The position numbers and the translations under genes are program-made. From Methylobacterium phyllostachyos (GTDB lineage: Bacteria; Pseudomonadota; Alphaproteobacteria; Rhizobiales; Beijerinckiaceae), in contig NZ_FNHS01000008.1 in assembly GCF_900103445.1 (NCBI RefSeq), positions 1 to 64,000 on the forward strand: a DNA stretch of 64,000 nt, read 5' to 3'. Shown here piece after piece: positions 1-9,818 of the stretch (position 1 is the first letter of the stretch; the number at the start of each line of letters is the position of its first letter). Below the pieces are notes generated by a model. It did not search any database. It was not told the DNA's origin and worked only from the letters and a program-made list of their open reading frames with translations.

Positions 1-1
1 C

Positions 2-1030
<1,029 letters not shown>

Positions 1031-1053
<23 letters not shown>

Positions 1054-1845
1054 GGCTCGCGTCCAGCTCGGTGCGCAATTCGACCGGGGAGCGTGTCCGG
1101 GGGATCGCCCGACTGGTCACCGCACAGGCTTCCACCGATCCAACAGGACCGGAGTGACCGCGGACACGGCCGTGTTTGCGCCTCCCACCGTTACCGCATC
1201 GGTCAACGCCAGCCCCACTAGCGCCGGGCGGCCCTTCCCGGGATTGCCACCGGAACATCCAGGTCGGCCCACGGGGGCTTGCTCAGCCTTCGCGGTCGAG
1301 GGCCTTGCACCCGCGATCCGCAAAGGGGACGCACCGGTCGTGGCGGCCGCCCCGTTCTGCCGGACACCTCCGCCCTCAATGCCGTCGGTGGCGGAGCTGA
1401 CTCCGCGGTCGCCCCGGGCATCGCGTCCGGCCGGCGGTAGGCTATGCCCCTCCCGGACGCCCACCCCGTGGAACCGGCGTCGCGGATCGCCAACGGCGAC
1501 CTGTCCCAGGCCGAGCGGGGCCGCGTGATGCCGCGGGGCGGCGGCTGCTATCGGGGCACGACCCCGGGACAAGCACTGGATGGTGTTGCGCGTGCCCGCC
1601 GAGGTGATCATCCCCCCGCCGGCGGCGCTGGACCACGGGAACGAGGCGGTGTACCTGCCAATGGACTCGATCCAACGGCCCGCCACCTTAAGCCAGATCC
1701 CGCTGGAGTTGATCGAGTTTCAGATCGGCTCCTGTACCGGCGAGGGCGACCTCATCAGCGTCGAGGATATTGACGGGCGCCAAAGTGCAAATTGTGTTTG
1801 TTCCCGTCGTTCGAGGTGGCCGACGTTTTGTGGAGCTGGTGCTGA
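1031..1845. other. Gap of about 0.8 kb with no convincing intact gene
   Basis: The stretch is GC-rich up to about 1700 and then shifts toward the AT-richer composition of the next gene. Open frames up to about 1530 have arginine/proline-rich translations with no recognisable fold, so they are treated as chance frames. From about 1529 to 1893 there is protein-like sequence broken by a frame change, annotated separately. No tRNA or transposase was recognised. Confidence 0.5.
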
Positions 1846-1893
1846 ATGGGAAATGGTGCTGCACGTCAGACCGAAAGCTACCGGTTGCAATCT
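1529..1893 (+). pseudogene. Possible frameshifted coding remnant in the polysaccharide locus
   Basis: From 1529 to about 1773 one frame reads as plausible protein, including RVPAEVIIPPPAALDHGNEA and IPLELIEFQIG. Beyond about 1776 that frame turns into Cys/Arg-rich nonsense, while the +1 frame reads VQIVFVPVVRGGRRFVELVL and continues to a stop near 1893. Together they would make one hydrophobic beta-rich polypeptide if a single base were removed near 1773-1778. There is no recognised family, and no good start precedes it (an internal ATG is at 1580). It overlaps the start of the next gene in a third frame. It may be a decayed gene or a coincidence. Confidence 0.3.
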
Positions 1894-2769
1894 CATGACC
1901 TGGCCAATGCGAGACGCCATATCAAGTTTTTCTTGGGGCGGGATCCGCTGAACGCCGAAGAGGTGTGGGATTACGCGGGCGACTCCGGAAGCGACAGTCT
2001 CGGGAAAATCCTTCGGAGTAACGAGTTTCGAGGTGAAATTTGGCTTCCGATTTTGCTGGGTGGATGGCCAGCGAGTGATCGATATCGTGGCGCCCCGAAT
2101 AAAAGCATCATAGACTGGATCGGTCAGAGTTTTCCGCTCGAAGGCAGCACTGTAGAAATCATATCAGATCTGACAAGTTGGCATGATCTTCTCTCGGCTG
2201 TCTGGGCCGATAACCGGTTTCGTGACTGTGTTCGAGCCTATGGTCATTCTCCAAAAGCGATCAATCGGTTCCAGCAGGGGTTGCAAACCGGAAAGGATGC
2301 ACGGTCCCTGAGGGCGGTTCCAAAATTTGTGTCCCCTGGCGCTTCGATACCGACCTGTAGTCTCCTCGTTGCAAACAACAATATTTCGAATTATCCTATT
2401 GATCCAGAGCAAGTCGATCTAACAAAGCATATAAACGAAACCCACAACTTGACCGAGATCAAAGCATATACGGCTGCGTATGATCCTCAGATCATCATAC
2501 CAGCCAATCTTGTCGGCTCGTTTATCATTGACATCGACATCGAATTTATTTCCGAAATTGCGAGCGCCGATGCCAGCTATCTGCAAATCTTCCTTGATTT
2601 CGGAAGTGGTTGGCAGGAATCCGATTCTTATACGGTGGGAATTGTCGACAATCGTGTCTGCACCACCCTCTATCTGGAGTCTGATCGAGCCATACACAGA
2701 ATACGGATCGACCCCTCGGTGTACGCGTCTGTCTTTGTCGTGAAAAAACTCAATCTCTCGGAACTGTAG
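1846..2769 (+). CDS. Unknown protein of the glycan locus with a GRDP-type helical segment
   Basis: This 307-residue protein has no known function. Near residues 25-60 it has RRHIKFFLGRDP followed by an acidic helical stretch. That resembles the short LGRxP modules (DUF4214-like) often attached to bacterial glycosyltransferases and glycan-locus proteins. The C-terminal half, from about residue 170, is beta-rich with many Asp and Ile residues (FIIDIDIEF, YLQIFLDFG), suggesting a beta-sandwich or carbohydrate-binding-like domain. No signal peptide is seen. The ATG directly follows an in-frame TGA, so the reading frame cannot extend upstream; GGAG about 10 bases before the start could be the ribosome site. 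The gene is AT-rich (some 60-base lines about 43% GC), unlike most of the window. It lies 30 bp before a GT4 gene and is probably co-transcribed with it. Confidence 0.75.
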   Translation: MGNGAARQTESYRLQSHDLANARRHIKFFLGRDPLNAEEVWDYAGDSGSDSLGKILRSNEFRGEIWLPILLGGWPASDRYRGAPNKSIIDWIGQSFPLEGSTVEIISDLTSWHDLLSAVWADNRFRDCVRAYGHSPKAINRFQQGLQTGKDARSLRAVPKFVSPGASIPTCSLLVANNNISNYPIDPEQVDLTKHINETHNLTEIKAYTAAYDPQIIIPANLVGSFIIDIDIEFISEIASADASYLQIFLDFGSGWQESDSYTVGIVDNRVCTTLYLESDRAIHRIRIDPSVYASVFVVKKLNLSEL

Positions 2770-2799
2770 TTTTCGCTGCAGCAGGAATGGAAGTTCAAT

Positions 2800-3978
2800 A
2801 TGAGGGTTATATTTGTCAATTACGGACTATTTAATAGCAACAGCGGTGGCCACGTCGCACATTTCGCAAACGCGTTGTCTGCACTCGGAGTGGACGTTTT
2901 CGTCATTGGGAGCAACGACCCGAGCACCGTAGAAGATTTCGGTCGACCTTTATTTAAGGCCATACAGGTTCGTGATCTGACCGACGATATCCCGCAGCAC
3001 ATATTGGATTTGGCAAGCAGTCCGGATGTGTTGCTTCATGCTTGGACTCCCAGGGTCGGGGTTCAAGATTTTGCAAGCCGTCTTTCGGCCCAGACTGGCT
3101 GTCCCTATGTTGTCCATCTGGAAGACCATGAGGTAATGCTGCTTGCCTCGGCGCTCCGCAAAACGATGGGCGACCTGGATACAATGTCGGATGCCGAATT
3201 GGCGCAGTTGACTCCCTCTAATCTTACGAACCCGCGAACCCTGCCGTCGTTTTTAGGCGGTGCGATCGGGGTCACCGTCATTGTCGATCGCCTTGCAGAA
3301 TTGTGCCCACCTGAAGTACCGATCCATCTGCTGGAACCAGGCGTCGATGCTGACTTATTCAAATGTGATTTGACGGCGGATCAGATTTTGGAGCGGCGCC
3401 GTCGCTTGTACATTGATGATAAGGCGACCGTTTTGGTGTATAACGGAAATATGCATTCGGCGAATTATCGGGATATTTTCTCTCTTTATACAGCGGTTCT
3501 GATTCTAAGGCGACGTGGGCATGATGTCCGACTCATTCGGACGGGCGAGGACTATGTCGGCTTCATAGACTCGAGTTATAAGTATTTAAACGGGGATTGG
3601 GTCATCAATCTTGGGCGCCTTGATCGACAGCAGATGATTGATGTTCTCAAGATCGCGGACATCTACGTTCAACCCGGTGAGTCGAAGGGCTTCAACGCAT
3701 TTCGATTGCCGTCGAAAGTTCCGGAATTCCTTTCTCTTGGGAAACCCATTCTGCTGCCGTCGGCGAATATTGGAACGCGGCTGAGTGATGGCAAGAATGC
3801 AATTCTCCTGTCCACCGGGAACGGAGAAGAAATCGCAAATCGCGTTGAGGATTTATTGAGTCATCCGGATCGGATCGCCAAGATTGGTGTTTCGGGCCGA
3901 CAATTTGCTCTTGAGAACCTGTCTTGGAGCAAAAATGCGGAGGGCCTCCTGTCGTTCTACAAGTCCGTTCTCCGATAG
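2800..3978 (+). CDS. Glycosyltransferase, GT4-like (GT-B fold)
   Basis: This protein transfers a sugar from a nucleotide donor, probably at the cytoplasmic membrane face, during surface-polysaccharide assembly. The 392-residue length is typical of GT4. The N-terminus has the GT-B opening strand and loop (FVNYGLFNSNSGGHVAHF). The C-terminal half carries the donor-site region: VLVYNGNMH near 210, then VQPGESKGFNAFRLPSKVPE around 290-310, and a GKPILLPSANIG stretch. In GT4 enzymes this last region contains the E-x7-E-type donor-binding element. The ATG at 2800 follows an AGGA/GGAAG ribosome site. The base composition is low-GC like its upstream neighbour. Donor and acceptor sugars cannot be told from sequence; a nearby gmd makes a 6-deoxyhexose pathway plausible but does not prove it. 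Confidence 0.85.
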   Translation: MRVIFVNYGLFNSNSGGHVAHFANALSALGVDVFVIGSNDPSTVEDFGRPLFKAIQVRDLTDDIPQHILDLASSPDVLLHAWTPRVGVQDFASRLSAQTGCPYVVHLEDHEVMLLASALRKTMGDLDTMSDAELAQLTPSNLTNPRTLPSFLGGAIGVTVIVDRLAELCPPEVPIHLLEPGVDADLFKCDLTADQILERRRRLYIDDKATVLVYNGNMHSANYRDIFSLYTAVLILRRRGHDVRLIRTGEDYVGFIDSSYKYLNGDWVINLGRLDRQQMIDVLKIADIYVQPGESKGFNAFRLPSKVPEFLSLGKPILLPSANIGTRLSDGKNAILLSTGNGEEIANRVEDLLSHPDRIAKIGVSGRQFALENLSWSKNAEGLLSFYKSVLR

Positions 3979-4671
3979 CTCCATCTCGTGCTGGGGCATC
4001 CAGGCGTCGGTTCGGCTACCCGGGGCTGTCGCCTGACGCAGAATGCCCGCCGGGCAGCCTCTGAGATGAACCGCAGTGGCGGGACAAAGGACGAAGGCTG
4101 AGGGCAAAAAGGCCGCTGGGGAAGGGAATGTCCTGCACCGCATGATGCTGGGCGGCTTGAGGATGCGGGTGCACGCCACGGCTCGCCCGCAGCCTTTGAC
4201 GGCGCCATTCACCGGTCCATTGGCCAAGACAGGTGCCTGCCGGACGGCTGCGACGCTGGACGCGGTGTCGGGCGCGTAACCTCCCGGGCAATCCGGCTCA
4301 GTCGCATCCGTCCTGTGGCGATAGGACCGGGCGGGGCGGCATCGTGCCCAAAATTGCCCGGCGCAGCACCGAGCGCGGCGAACAGCCTGGCAGATATCGC
4401 GCGATTCCAGCGCCGACGCCGGAACGATTATCGCCTTCGCGCCGCCCCGTTAGCCGTTCAAGCTCTGCGCCGACCTGCACCCTGCCTCACGACAGGCGTC
4501 GGCCACACGCAAGCAAAACGATCTGTTCCCGACGCGTAAACCTATGCGCGATCTCGTGCGGCAATCGGGCAAACCTCTCACGTCTTGTTCGGAGGCGTCC
4601 GCAGCCGCACAGATCGTCACTGCGGCTGCGCGCACTCCTGTCGAGCTATGAAACGCCTGCTCGTTTCAGGC
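3979..4671. other. GC-rich spacer between two glycosyltransferase genes, no gene recognised
   Basis: The stretch lies between the GT4 gene (plus strand) and the tandem-GT2 gene (minus strand), so it is a convergent intergenic region. Its composition is clearly GC-richer than both neighbours. All open frames have low-complexity Arg/Pro/Ala-rich translations with no recognised domain. It may be a remnant of a lost gene or insertion, but no terminal repeats or transposase motifs are visible. Confidence 0.5.
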
Positions 4672-6261
4672 TCACTTATGGTTCAAGCTCTCTGCTCTGA
4701 GCCGATAATCTGTGCTGCCAGGTTCGAAATGCTTGCTGTAGTATGGATCCCCCTGTTCGATCTGCTCTCCCCAGCGATCAAGCAAGATGGCACGATCTCC
4801 GGAATCGTAGCCTTCATCTTTCCTGGTCAGACTTTCGTGGTGATAGAGGCGGGCATTTGAGACTGAGATGATGCTCAACCCCGCATTGCGGATCTTGAGA
4901 CAAAGATCGACATCCTGATAATGTTTCGAATAATCTTCCGAGAAGCCTCGCAATTGGTTAAATAGCGACTTTCGCATCATCAAGCAGGCCACGGTCACAG
5001 CACTGACTTCGCGAGAAGCCGCCAGCGATCCTGCGTATCCGTCGGCATTTTCGGGGAAGGCCCGCATGACATGGTCCGCAGTTCCCCGCGGACCAAGAAC
5101 GACGCCTGCGTGTTGAATGGTCCGATCCTGGTACAGGAGGGTCGCCCCCGTCGCGCCGACTTTGGGATCCTCGAAATACATAACCAACTTTTGAAGCCAA
5201 TCGGATGTTATGACTTCGGTATCGTTGTTGAGGAAAACGATGAACTCCCCTGAGGCGTGGCTAACACCAATATTATTTGCCTGTGAGTAGTTAAATTTAT
5301 TTGTATCGTAAATTACATGTTTGACAGGATGCGACTTGATCGCCTGCAAGGCTATGGGATCCGTGGTTCTGTTGTCTACCAATACGACTTCAAAATCCGG
5401 ATATTCAGTTAGAACGAACAAGGACTCCAGGCATCTGCTGAGCACGGTTCCCTGGTTGCGGGACGGGATGATGATCGAAATTTTGGGGCATTTGGTCTTG
5501 ACGGATGGGTTCAACACCAGACGATGGGGTAAATGTTCGTGACTTTCCGCTATCCAGCTCAGGCCGCGGCGTCTCAGATGGTCATTGACCGCCGTCGCTT
5601 GAAGGCGATCGATTCCCGATTTTTCGTCGCTTCCTAAAGCCAGCGAGCCGGGTATTGCGCGCCATTTGTATGCTATTGCCGGAACGTGAGAAATCTTTAT
5701 CTGATCCTCGGAAACGCGTAGCAAAAATTCGAAATCTTGGACCCCATTGTATTGGGACAGTATCTTGTGCTTCCGACACAGGTCCGATCTGACAGCCAAC
5801 AGATGTCCCGGATACATGACTCCGAGTGCATAGATCGGCGACCAGCACGGTTTAAAAAAGCGATGAAGAACCGAGCCTTGTTCGTCGATGGTGCATTGAT
5901 CGGAATAAATAGCGCCTACTGTCGGATCCTTATCGATCAGATCGGAGAATTTCTCGAGCGCGTCATCTGTAAGCAGATCATCATGGTCTTGGAAGACGAT
6001 GAAATCGCCGGTGGCAGCCGCAATGCCGATATTTGTCGATGCCGAGATTCCTTGGTTGGTTTCGTTGACGATCAGGCGGATGAGATTCGTGGATGTATGT
6101 AAGGACGAAACGACGTCTCTCACCCTTGAATCATCGCCGCTGTCATCGATGACAATGATTTCTGCCGGTAGAACCGTTTGGCACAGCAAGGAATTCAATG
6201 CGTCGATCAATAAATTCGGAGGCGTCCTGTATGCGGGTAATACAACTGAGAATCGGGGCAT
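4672..6261 (-). CDS. Glycosyltransferase with two GT2 (GT-A) domains
   Basis: This 529-residue protein has two consecutive GT2 catalytic domains. The first starts at the N-terminus (FSVVLPAYRTPP) and has its acidic motif in FQDHDDLL near residue 105. The second starts near residue 258 (ISIIIPSRNQG) and has its acidic motif in LNNDTEV. Such two-domain proteins are common in O-antigen, capsule and glycan loci and can add two sugars or alternate linkages. The ATG at 6261 is preferred over a TTG at 6297, because the fold starts three residues later and AAGGA precedes it. The gene points toward the other glycosyltransferase genes and is also AT-richer than the rest of the window. The substrate is unknown. 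Confidence 0.85.
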   Translation of the reverse strand: MPRFSVVLPAYRTPPNLLIDALNSLLCQTVLPAEIIVIDDSGDDSRVRDVVSSLHTSTNLIRLIVNETNQGISASTNIGIAAATGDFIVFQDHDDLLTDDALEKFSDLIDKDPTVGAIYSDQCTIDEQGSVLHRFFKPCWSPIYALGVMYPGHLLAVRSDLCRKHKILSQYNGVQDFEFLLRVSEDQIKISHVPAIAYKWRAIPGSLALGSDEKSGIDRLQATAVNDHLRRRGLSWIAESHEHLPHRLVLNPSVKTKCPKISIIIPSRNQGTVLSRCLESLFVLTEYPDFEVVLVDNRTTDPIALQAIKSHPVKHVIYDTNKFNYSQANNIGVSHASGEFIVFLNNDTEVITSDWLQKLVMYFEDPKVGATGATLLYQDRTIQHAGVVLGPRGTADHVMRAFPENADGYAGSLAASREVSAVTVACLMMRKSLFNQLRGFSEDYSKHYQDVDLCLKIRNAGLSIISVSNARLYHHESLTRKDEGYDSGDRAILLDRWGEQIEQGDPYYSKHFEPGSTDYRLRAESLNHK

Positions 6262-7349
6262 CGTGAGGGCGGTTCCTTGTGCCAGTGCGCGCTTCAAGTT
6301 TTGACAGCTTCGCCAACCGAGGAATAAAAATCGATATCGATTATACTTCTAATTTGATGACCCCGTGAAATCAGTGATGAAATCGCGAATAGGGCGTTTG
6401 TCGTTTTCGTAGCGTTGGGGCATATATCGGGGCGTTGATTATCTGCGCCTTCTTGTTATGTCTTCATTGTTATGTTCGGATCTTCCGTACGTGGGCGCGC
6501 GAAAATACGGTGTGCCTCCGTACCATGGCCGATGACTCGCTTCAACGATAGGAACTTAAACCTTGTGCTGCGATGATGTGATAGGCGATTGTTGCGGTTG
6601 ATCGGGCCCGATCGCAACGCGCACGGTACACGATTCACGTCGCTGGGACAGGTTTCAGGCAGCGAATGGCCCGGAGGGGCCGGCGCTTTTTCGGGTGTAG
6701 AGGGGTGACCACAGGAGGCATCGATGCGTGTGCGAAACCGGGACGCCCCGGGCCGGCGATGGTTGGGCGCGGAACGGCTGCGGGGCTCGTGGCGGCTGCG
6801 CCGGGCTTCCGGCAGGTTCGCTCGCGCGCCAGGTTAAGGGGATCGCCGCCGGCGGGGCGTGCGCAGCACCAGCGCGGCGCTCACGGTCCGTCGCCGGCTC
6901 GATGCCCGCCTCCGCCAGCCGTTCCGTGTCGCGCAGAGCGGGAGTGCGGGCTTCTGTCCTAGTGAGGCACGAGCCCCCGGAGCGGCGGGCGCCCGTGCCG
7001 CGCGGCCGGGCTACAGCCCCGCGCGACGATTGATCGGGCCGGGGGGCAGCGGCGCCGGAGGCTTGCCCGGTGGAGCGCCGTCCGGCGGTGACGGATCCGG
7101 CGGCGGGTCGCCGATGGGTGGCAGGGGGGCCGGGCTTCGGCGTGTCCGCTGGCATCATGGCCCCCGCCTCCGCTCCCAGGGACGGGCGCGGAGCCCACCG
7201 CGCGAAACTCCCCATGGCCTCATGCGGCCAAGGACGTCCCTGTCGGCGCCGGGGACCCGGCGCCGACCTGCGCCGCAATGCCGCGTCGTCCGCTCCGGGC
7301 CGTTGTCCGGCGCGGGCCGGACCGCTACTCACGCCCGCGAGAGAGGGCC
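6262..7349. other. 1.1-kb gap upstream of the LOV kinase; promoter-like AT-rich part then GC-rich part
   Basis: The first 400 bases are AT-rich and include a perfect 12-bp palindrome, ATCGATATCGAT (6330-6341), just upstream of the minus-strand glycosyltransferase. It could be an operator or simply low-GC sequence. From about 6650 the composition becomes very GC-rich and holds no convincing large gene; long open frames on both strands are arginine/proline-rich. One small ORF with a strong ribosome site at 6724 is listed separately. A tRNA-like string at 6851-6917 was examined and rejected. Confidence 0.5.
6724..6837 (+). CDS. Possible 37-residue basic peptide with a strong ribosome site
   Basis: An AGGAGG sequence (6713-6718) sits five bases before an ATG that opens a 37-codon frame ending in TAA at 6835-6837. 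The predicted peptide is very rich in arginine, glycine and alanine, with no signal peptide or membrane segment. Nothing about its composition separates it from the chance frames of this GC-rich region, so the ribosome site is the only support. It could be a leader peptide, but the next gene starts more than 500 bp downstream. Confidence 0.2.
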   Translation: MRVRNRDAPGRRWLGAERLRGSWRLRRASGRFARAPG

Positions 7350-9755
7350 ATGGACGCAGAGATCGAGAGGCTGCGGCGGCGCGAGCGCGAGCTCGAGGAC
7401 CGCGTGGCGAGGCTTGAAGCCGAGCGCGGCGATGGGTTGCGCCGGCCGGGCGAGGGGCAGCGAACCTCCGCGGCCTCGGCCGACCTCCTGTTCACGGCGG
7501 CGGAGAAGACCCGCATGCCGCAGATCATCACCGACCCGAACCAACCCGATAACCCGATCGTCTTCGCCAACCGGGCCTTCCAGAACCTGTGCGGGTACGA
7601 GGCCGCCGAGCTGATCGGGCGCAACTGCCGCTTCCTCCAGGGGGCGGGCACGGACCCGGCCGACATCGCCAAGGTCCGCGATGCCATCGCGGCCCGGCGC
7701 GACGTCGTCGTCGAGATCCTGAATTACCACCGCGACGGCACGCCCTTCCGCAACGAACTCTATGTCAGCCCGGTCTTCGACCCGGAGGGGCAGCTCCGCT
7801 ACTTCTTCGCGAGCCAGCTCGACGTCACCCGCTTCCGGACCACCGAAGGCGTCCTGGCCGAGAGCGAGGCCCGCTACCGGGCCCTATTCGACGCCGTCGA
7901 CAGCGGCTTCTGCGTGGTCGAGATGCGCTTCGACGCGGAAGACCGGGCAGTGGATTACCGGTTCATCGAGGTGAACCCGGCCTTCGCGACCCAGACGGGC
8001 CTGCGCGACGCCGCCGGGCGCTGGGTGAGCGAGCTCGTGCCCGGGCTCGAACGCGCCTGGTTCGACACCTACGGCACGGTCGCCCGCACGGGCCGGCCGA
8101 TGCGGTTCGAGAGCGGCGCCGTCGCCCTGGGCCGCTGGTTCGACGTGCACGCCCTGCGGGTGGGCGAGCCCGAGCAGCACCGGGTCGCGATCCTGTTCAA
8201 CGACATCACCGACCGCCGTCGCCTGGAGAACCATCTGGAGGCCACCGCCCAGGAGCGGGCCGACGAGCGCGACATGGTGTGGCGTGCGAGCCGCGACCTC
8301 TTCGTGGTGTGCGGGCTCGACGGGATCTTCCGCAAGGCGAACGCGGCCTGGACCGAGATGCTGGGCTGGCGGGCCGACGAGGTCGTCGGCGCCCGGTTCG
8401 ACGCCCTCGTGCACCCCGACGACCTCGCGGAGGCCAACGGGGCTTTCGCGCGCGTCAGCGGCGGGCTTCCCCTGCACGACATCGACGTACGCATCCGGAC
8501 GAAGGAGGGTGCGTTCCGCTGGATCTCCTGGAACGCCATCCCCCGGGGCGACCATTTCTACGCGGCCGGCCGCGACGTCACCGAGCGCCGGGCCCTGGAG
8601 GAGCAGCTCCGGCAGTCCCAGAAGCTGGAGGCCGTCGGCCAGCTCACCGGGGGCGTGGCCCACGACTTCAACAACCTGCTGACGGTCATCAAGTCCTCGA
8701 CCGACCTGCTGAAACGGCCGGACCTCGCCGAGGAGCGCCGTATCCGTTACGTCGGCGCCATCTCCGACACGGTGGACCGGGCCGCCAAGCTGACGGCACA
8801 GCTCCTCGCCTTCGCCCGGCGGCAGGCGCTCCGGCCCGAGACCTTCGCGGTCAACCGCGCGGTGGCGGCGGTCTCCGATATGGTCGGCACGCTCACCGGC
8901 GCGCGCATCCATGTCGCGCTCGACCTGCCGGACGGCGAGCCGCAGGACCTCCATGTCAACGCCGACCCGAGCCAGTTCGATACCGCCCTGGTGAACCTCG
9001 TCGTGAACGCCCGGGACGCGATGGACGGGGCGGGCCGCCTCAGGATCGGGCTCCGCCGCGTCACCCGGATCCCCGGCGTCCGGGCGCACCCGCCCCGGCG
9101 CGGCGACTTCATCGCCGTCTCGATCACCGACACCGGTGCGGGCATCGCGCCGGCGAACCTGGAGCGCATCTTCGAGCCGTTCTTCACGACCAAGGTGGTC
9201 GGCCAGGGCACGGGGCTCGGCCTGAGCCAGGTGTTCGGCTTCGCCAAGCAGTCCGGCGGCGAGATCACCGTCGAGAGCCGGCTGGGCGCCGGCACGACCT
9301 TCACCCTCTACCTCCCGCGCGTCGAGGCCGCCGCGACGCCCGACGCGACCCCCGAGCCGGAACCGCTGGCCGAGGGACACGGCACCTGCGTCCTCGTCGT
9401 GGAGGACAACCCCGATGTCGGCGCCTTCGCCGAGCAGGCCCTGCGCGAACTCGGCTTCTCCACGATCTGGGCGACGGATGCCGCGAAGGCGCTGGCCGAG
9501 ATCGAGCGTATCCCGTTCCGCTTCGAGGTGGTGTTCTCCGACGTGGTGATGCCGGGGATGAACGGCGTCGAACTCGCGGGCGAGATCCGGCGGCGGCGCC
9601 CGGACATCCCGGTCGTCTTGACCTCTGGCTACAGCGACGTGCTGGCGGCCGAGGGGACGCACGGGTTCGACCTGCTGCGCAAGCCCTACTCGGTCGCCGA
9701 CCTGTCGCGCATCCTCCGGCGCGCCATCCAGGATGCCAAGGCGCGCCGCACCTGA
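7350..9755 (+). CDS. LOV-PAS-PAS hybrid sensor histidine kinase (blue-light receptor type)
   Basis: Domain order in the 801-residue protein: a short N-terminal coiled coil (1-27), a LOV/PAS domain (about 45-165), two further PAS domains (about 175-290 and 305-415), HisKA with phospho-acceptor His438 in the context AHDFNNLL, an HATPase with N-box Asn553 (NARDA) and G-box DTGAG near 594, and a C-terminal receiver with Asp731 and Lys778. The first PAS carries the LOV signature GRNCRFLQG, whose Cys93 is the residue that forms the flavin adduct in photoactive LOV proteins. No membrane segment is present, so it should be cytoplasmic. The ATG at 7350 is chosen over an in-frame ATG at 7278, since GAGAGGG precedes it and the extra N-terminus is low-complexity. 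A related hybrid kinase follows 63 bp downstream. Confidence 0.92.
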   Translation: MDAEIERLRRRERELEDRVARLEAERGDGLRRPGEGQRTSAASADLLFTAAEKTRMPQIITDPNQPDNPIVFANRAFQNLCGYEAAELIGRNCRFLQGAGTDPADIAKVRDAIAARRDVVVEILNYHRDGTPFRNELYVSPVFDPEGQLRYFFASQLDVTRFRTTEGVLAESEARYRALFDAVDSGFCVVEMRFDAEDRAVDYRFIEVNPAFATQTGLRDAAGRWVSELVPGLERAWFDTYGTVARTGRPMRFESGAVALGRWFDVHALRVGEPEQHRVAILFNDITDRRRLENHLEATAQERADERDMVWRASRDLFVVCGLDGIFRKANAAWTEMLGWRADEVVGARFDALVHPDDLAEANGAFARVSGGLPLHDIDVRIRTKEGAFRWISWNAIPRGDHFYAAGRDVTERRALEEQLRQSQKLEAVGQLTGGVAHDFNNLLTVIKSSTDLLKRPDLAEERRIRYVGAISDTVDRAAKLTAQLLAFARRQALRPETFAVNRAVAAVSDMVGTLTGARIHVALDLPDGEPQDLHVNADPSQFDTALVNLVVNARDAMDGAGRLRIGLRRVTRIPGVRAHPPRRGDFIAVSITDTGAGIAPANLERIFEPFFTTKVVGQGTGLGLSQVFGFAKQSGGEITVESRLGAGTTFTLYLPRVEAAATPDATPEPEPLAEGHGTCVLVVEDNPDVGAFAEQALRELGFSTIWATDAAKALAEIERIPFRFEVVFSDVVMPGMNGVELAGEIRRRRPDIPVVLTSGYSDVLAAEGTHGFDLLRKPYSVADLSRILRRAIQDAKARRT

Positions 9756-9818
9756 TAACCGAACCGGATCGCCGTTCCCCTCATTGCACGCGCGGAGCCC
9801 CGCCACGCAGCGGCCGGC

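Noticed and set aside
4233..4700. Plus-strand frame in the spacer between glycosyltransferase genes
   Set aside because: Arg/Ser/Pro-rich low-complexity translation with no match to any known fold; treated as non-coding.
6851..6917. tRNA-like string ending TCCGCCA
   Set aside because: The ends look tRNA-like and a D-arm-like run is present, but the T-stem and acceptor stem do not pair consistently and the length is short, so it is not called.
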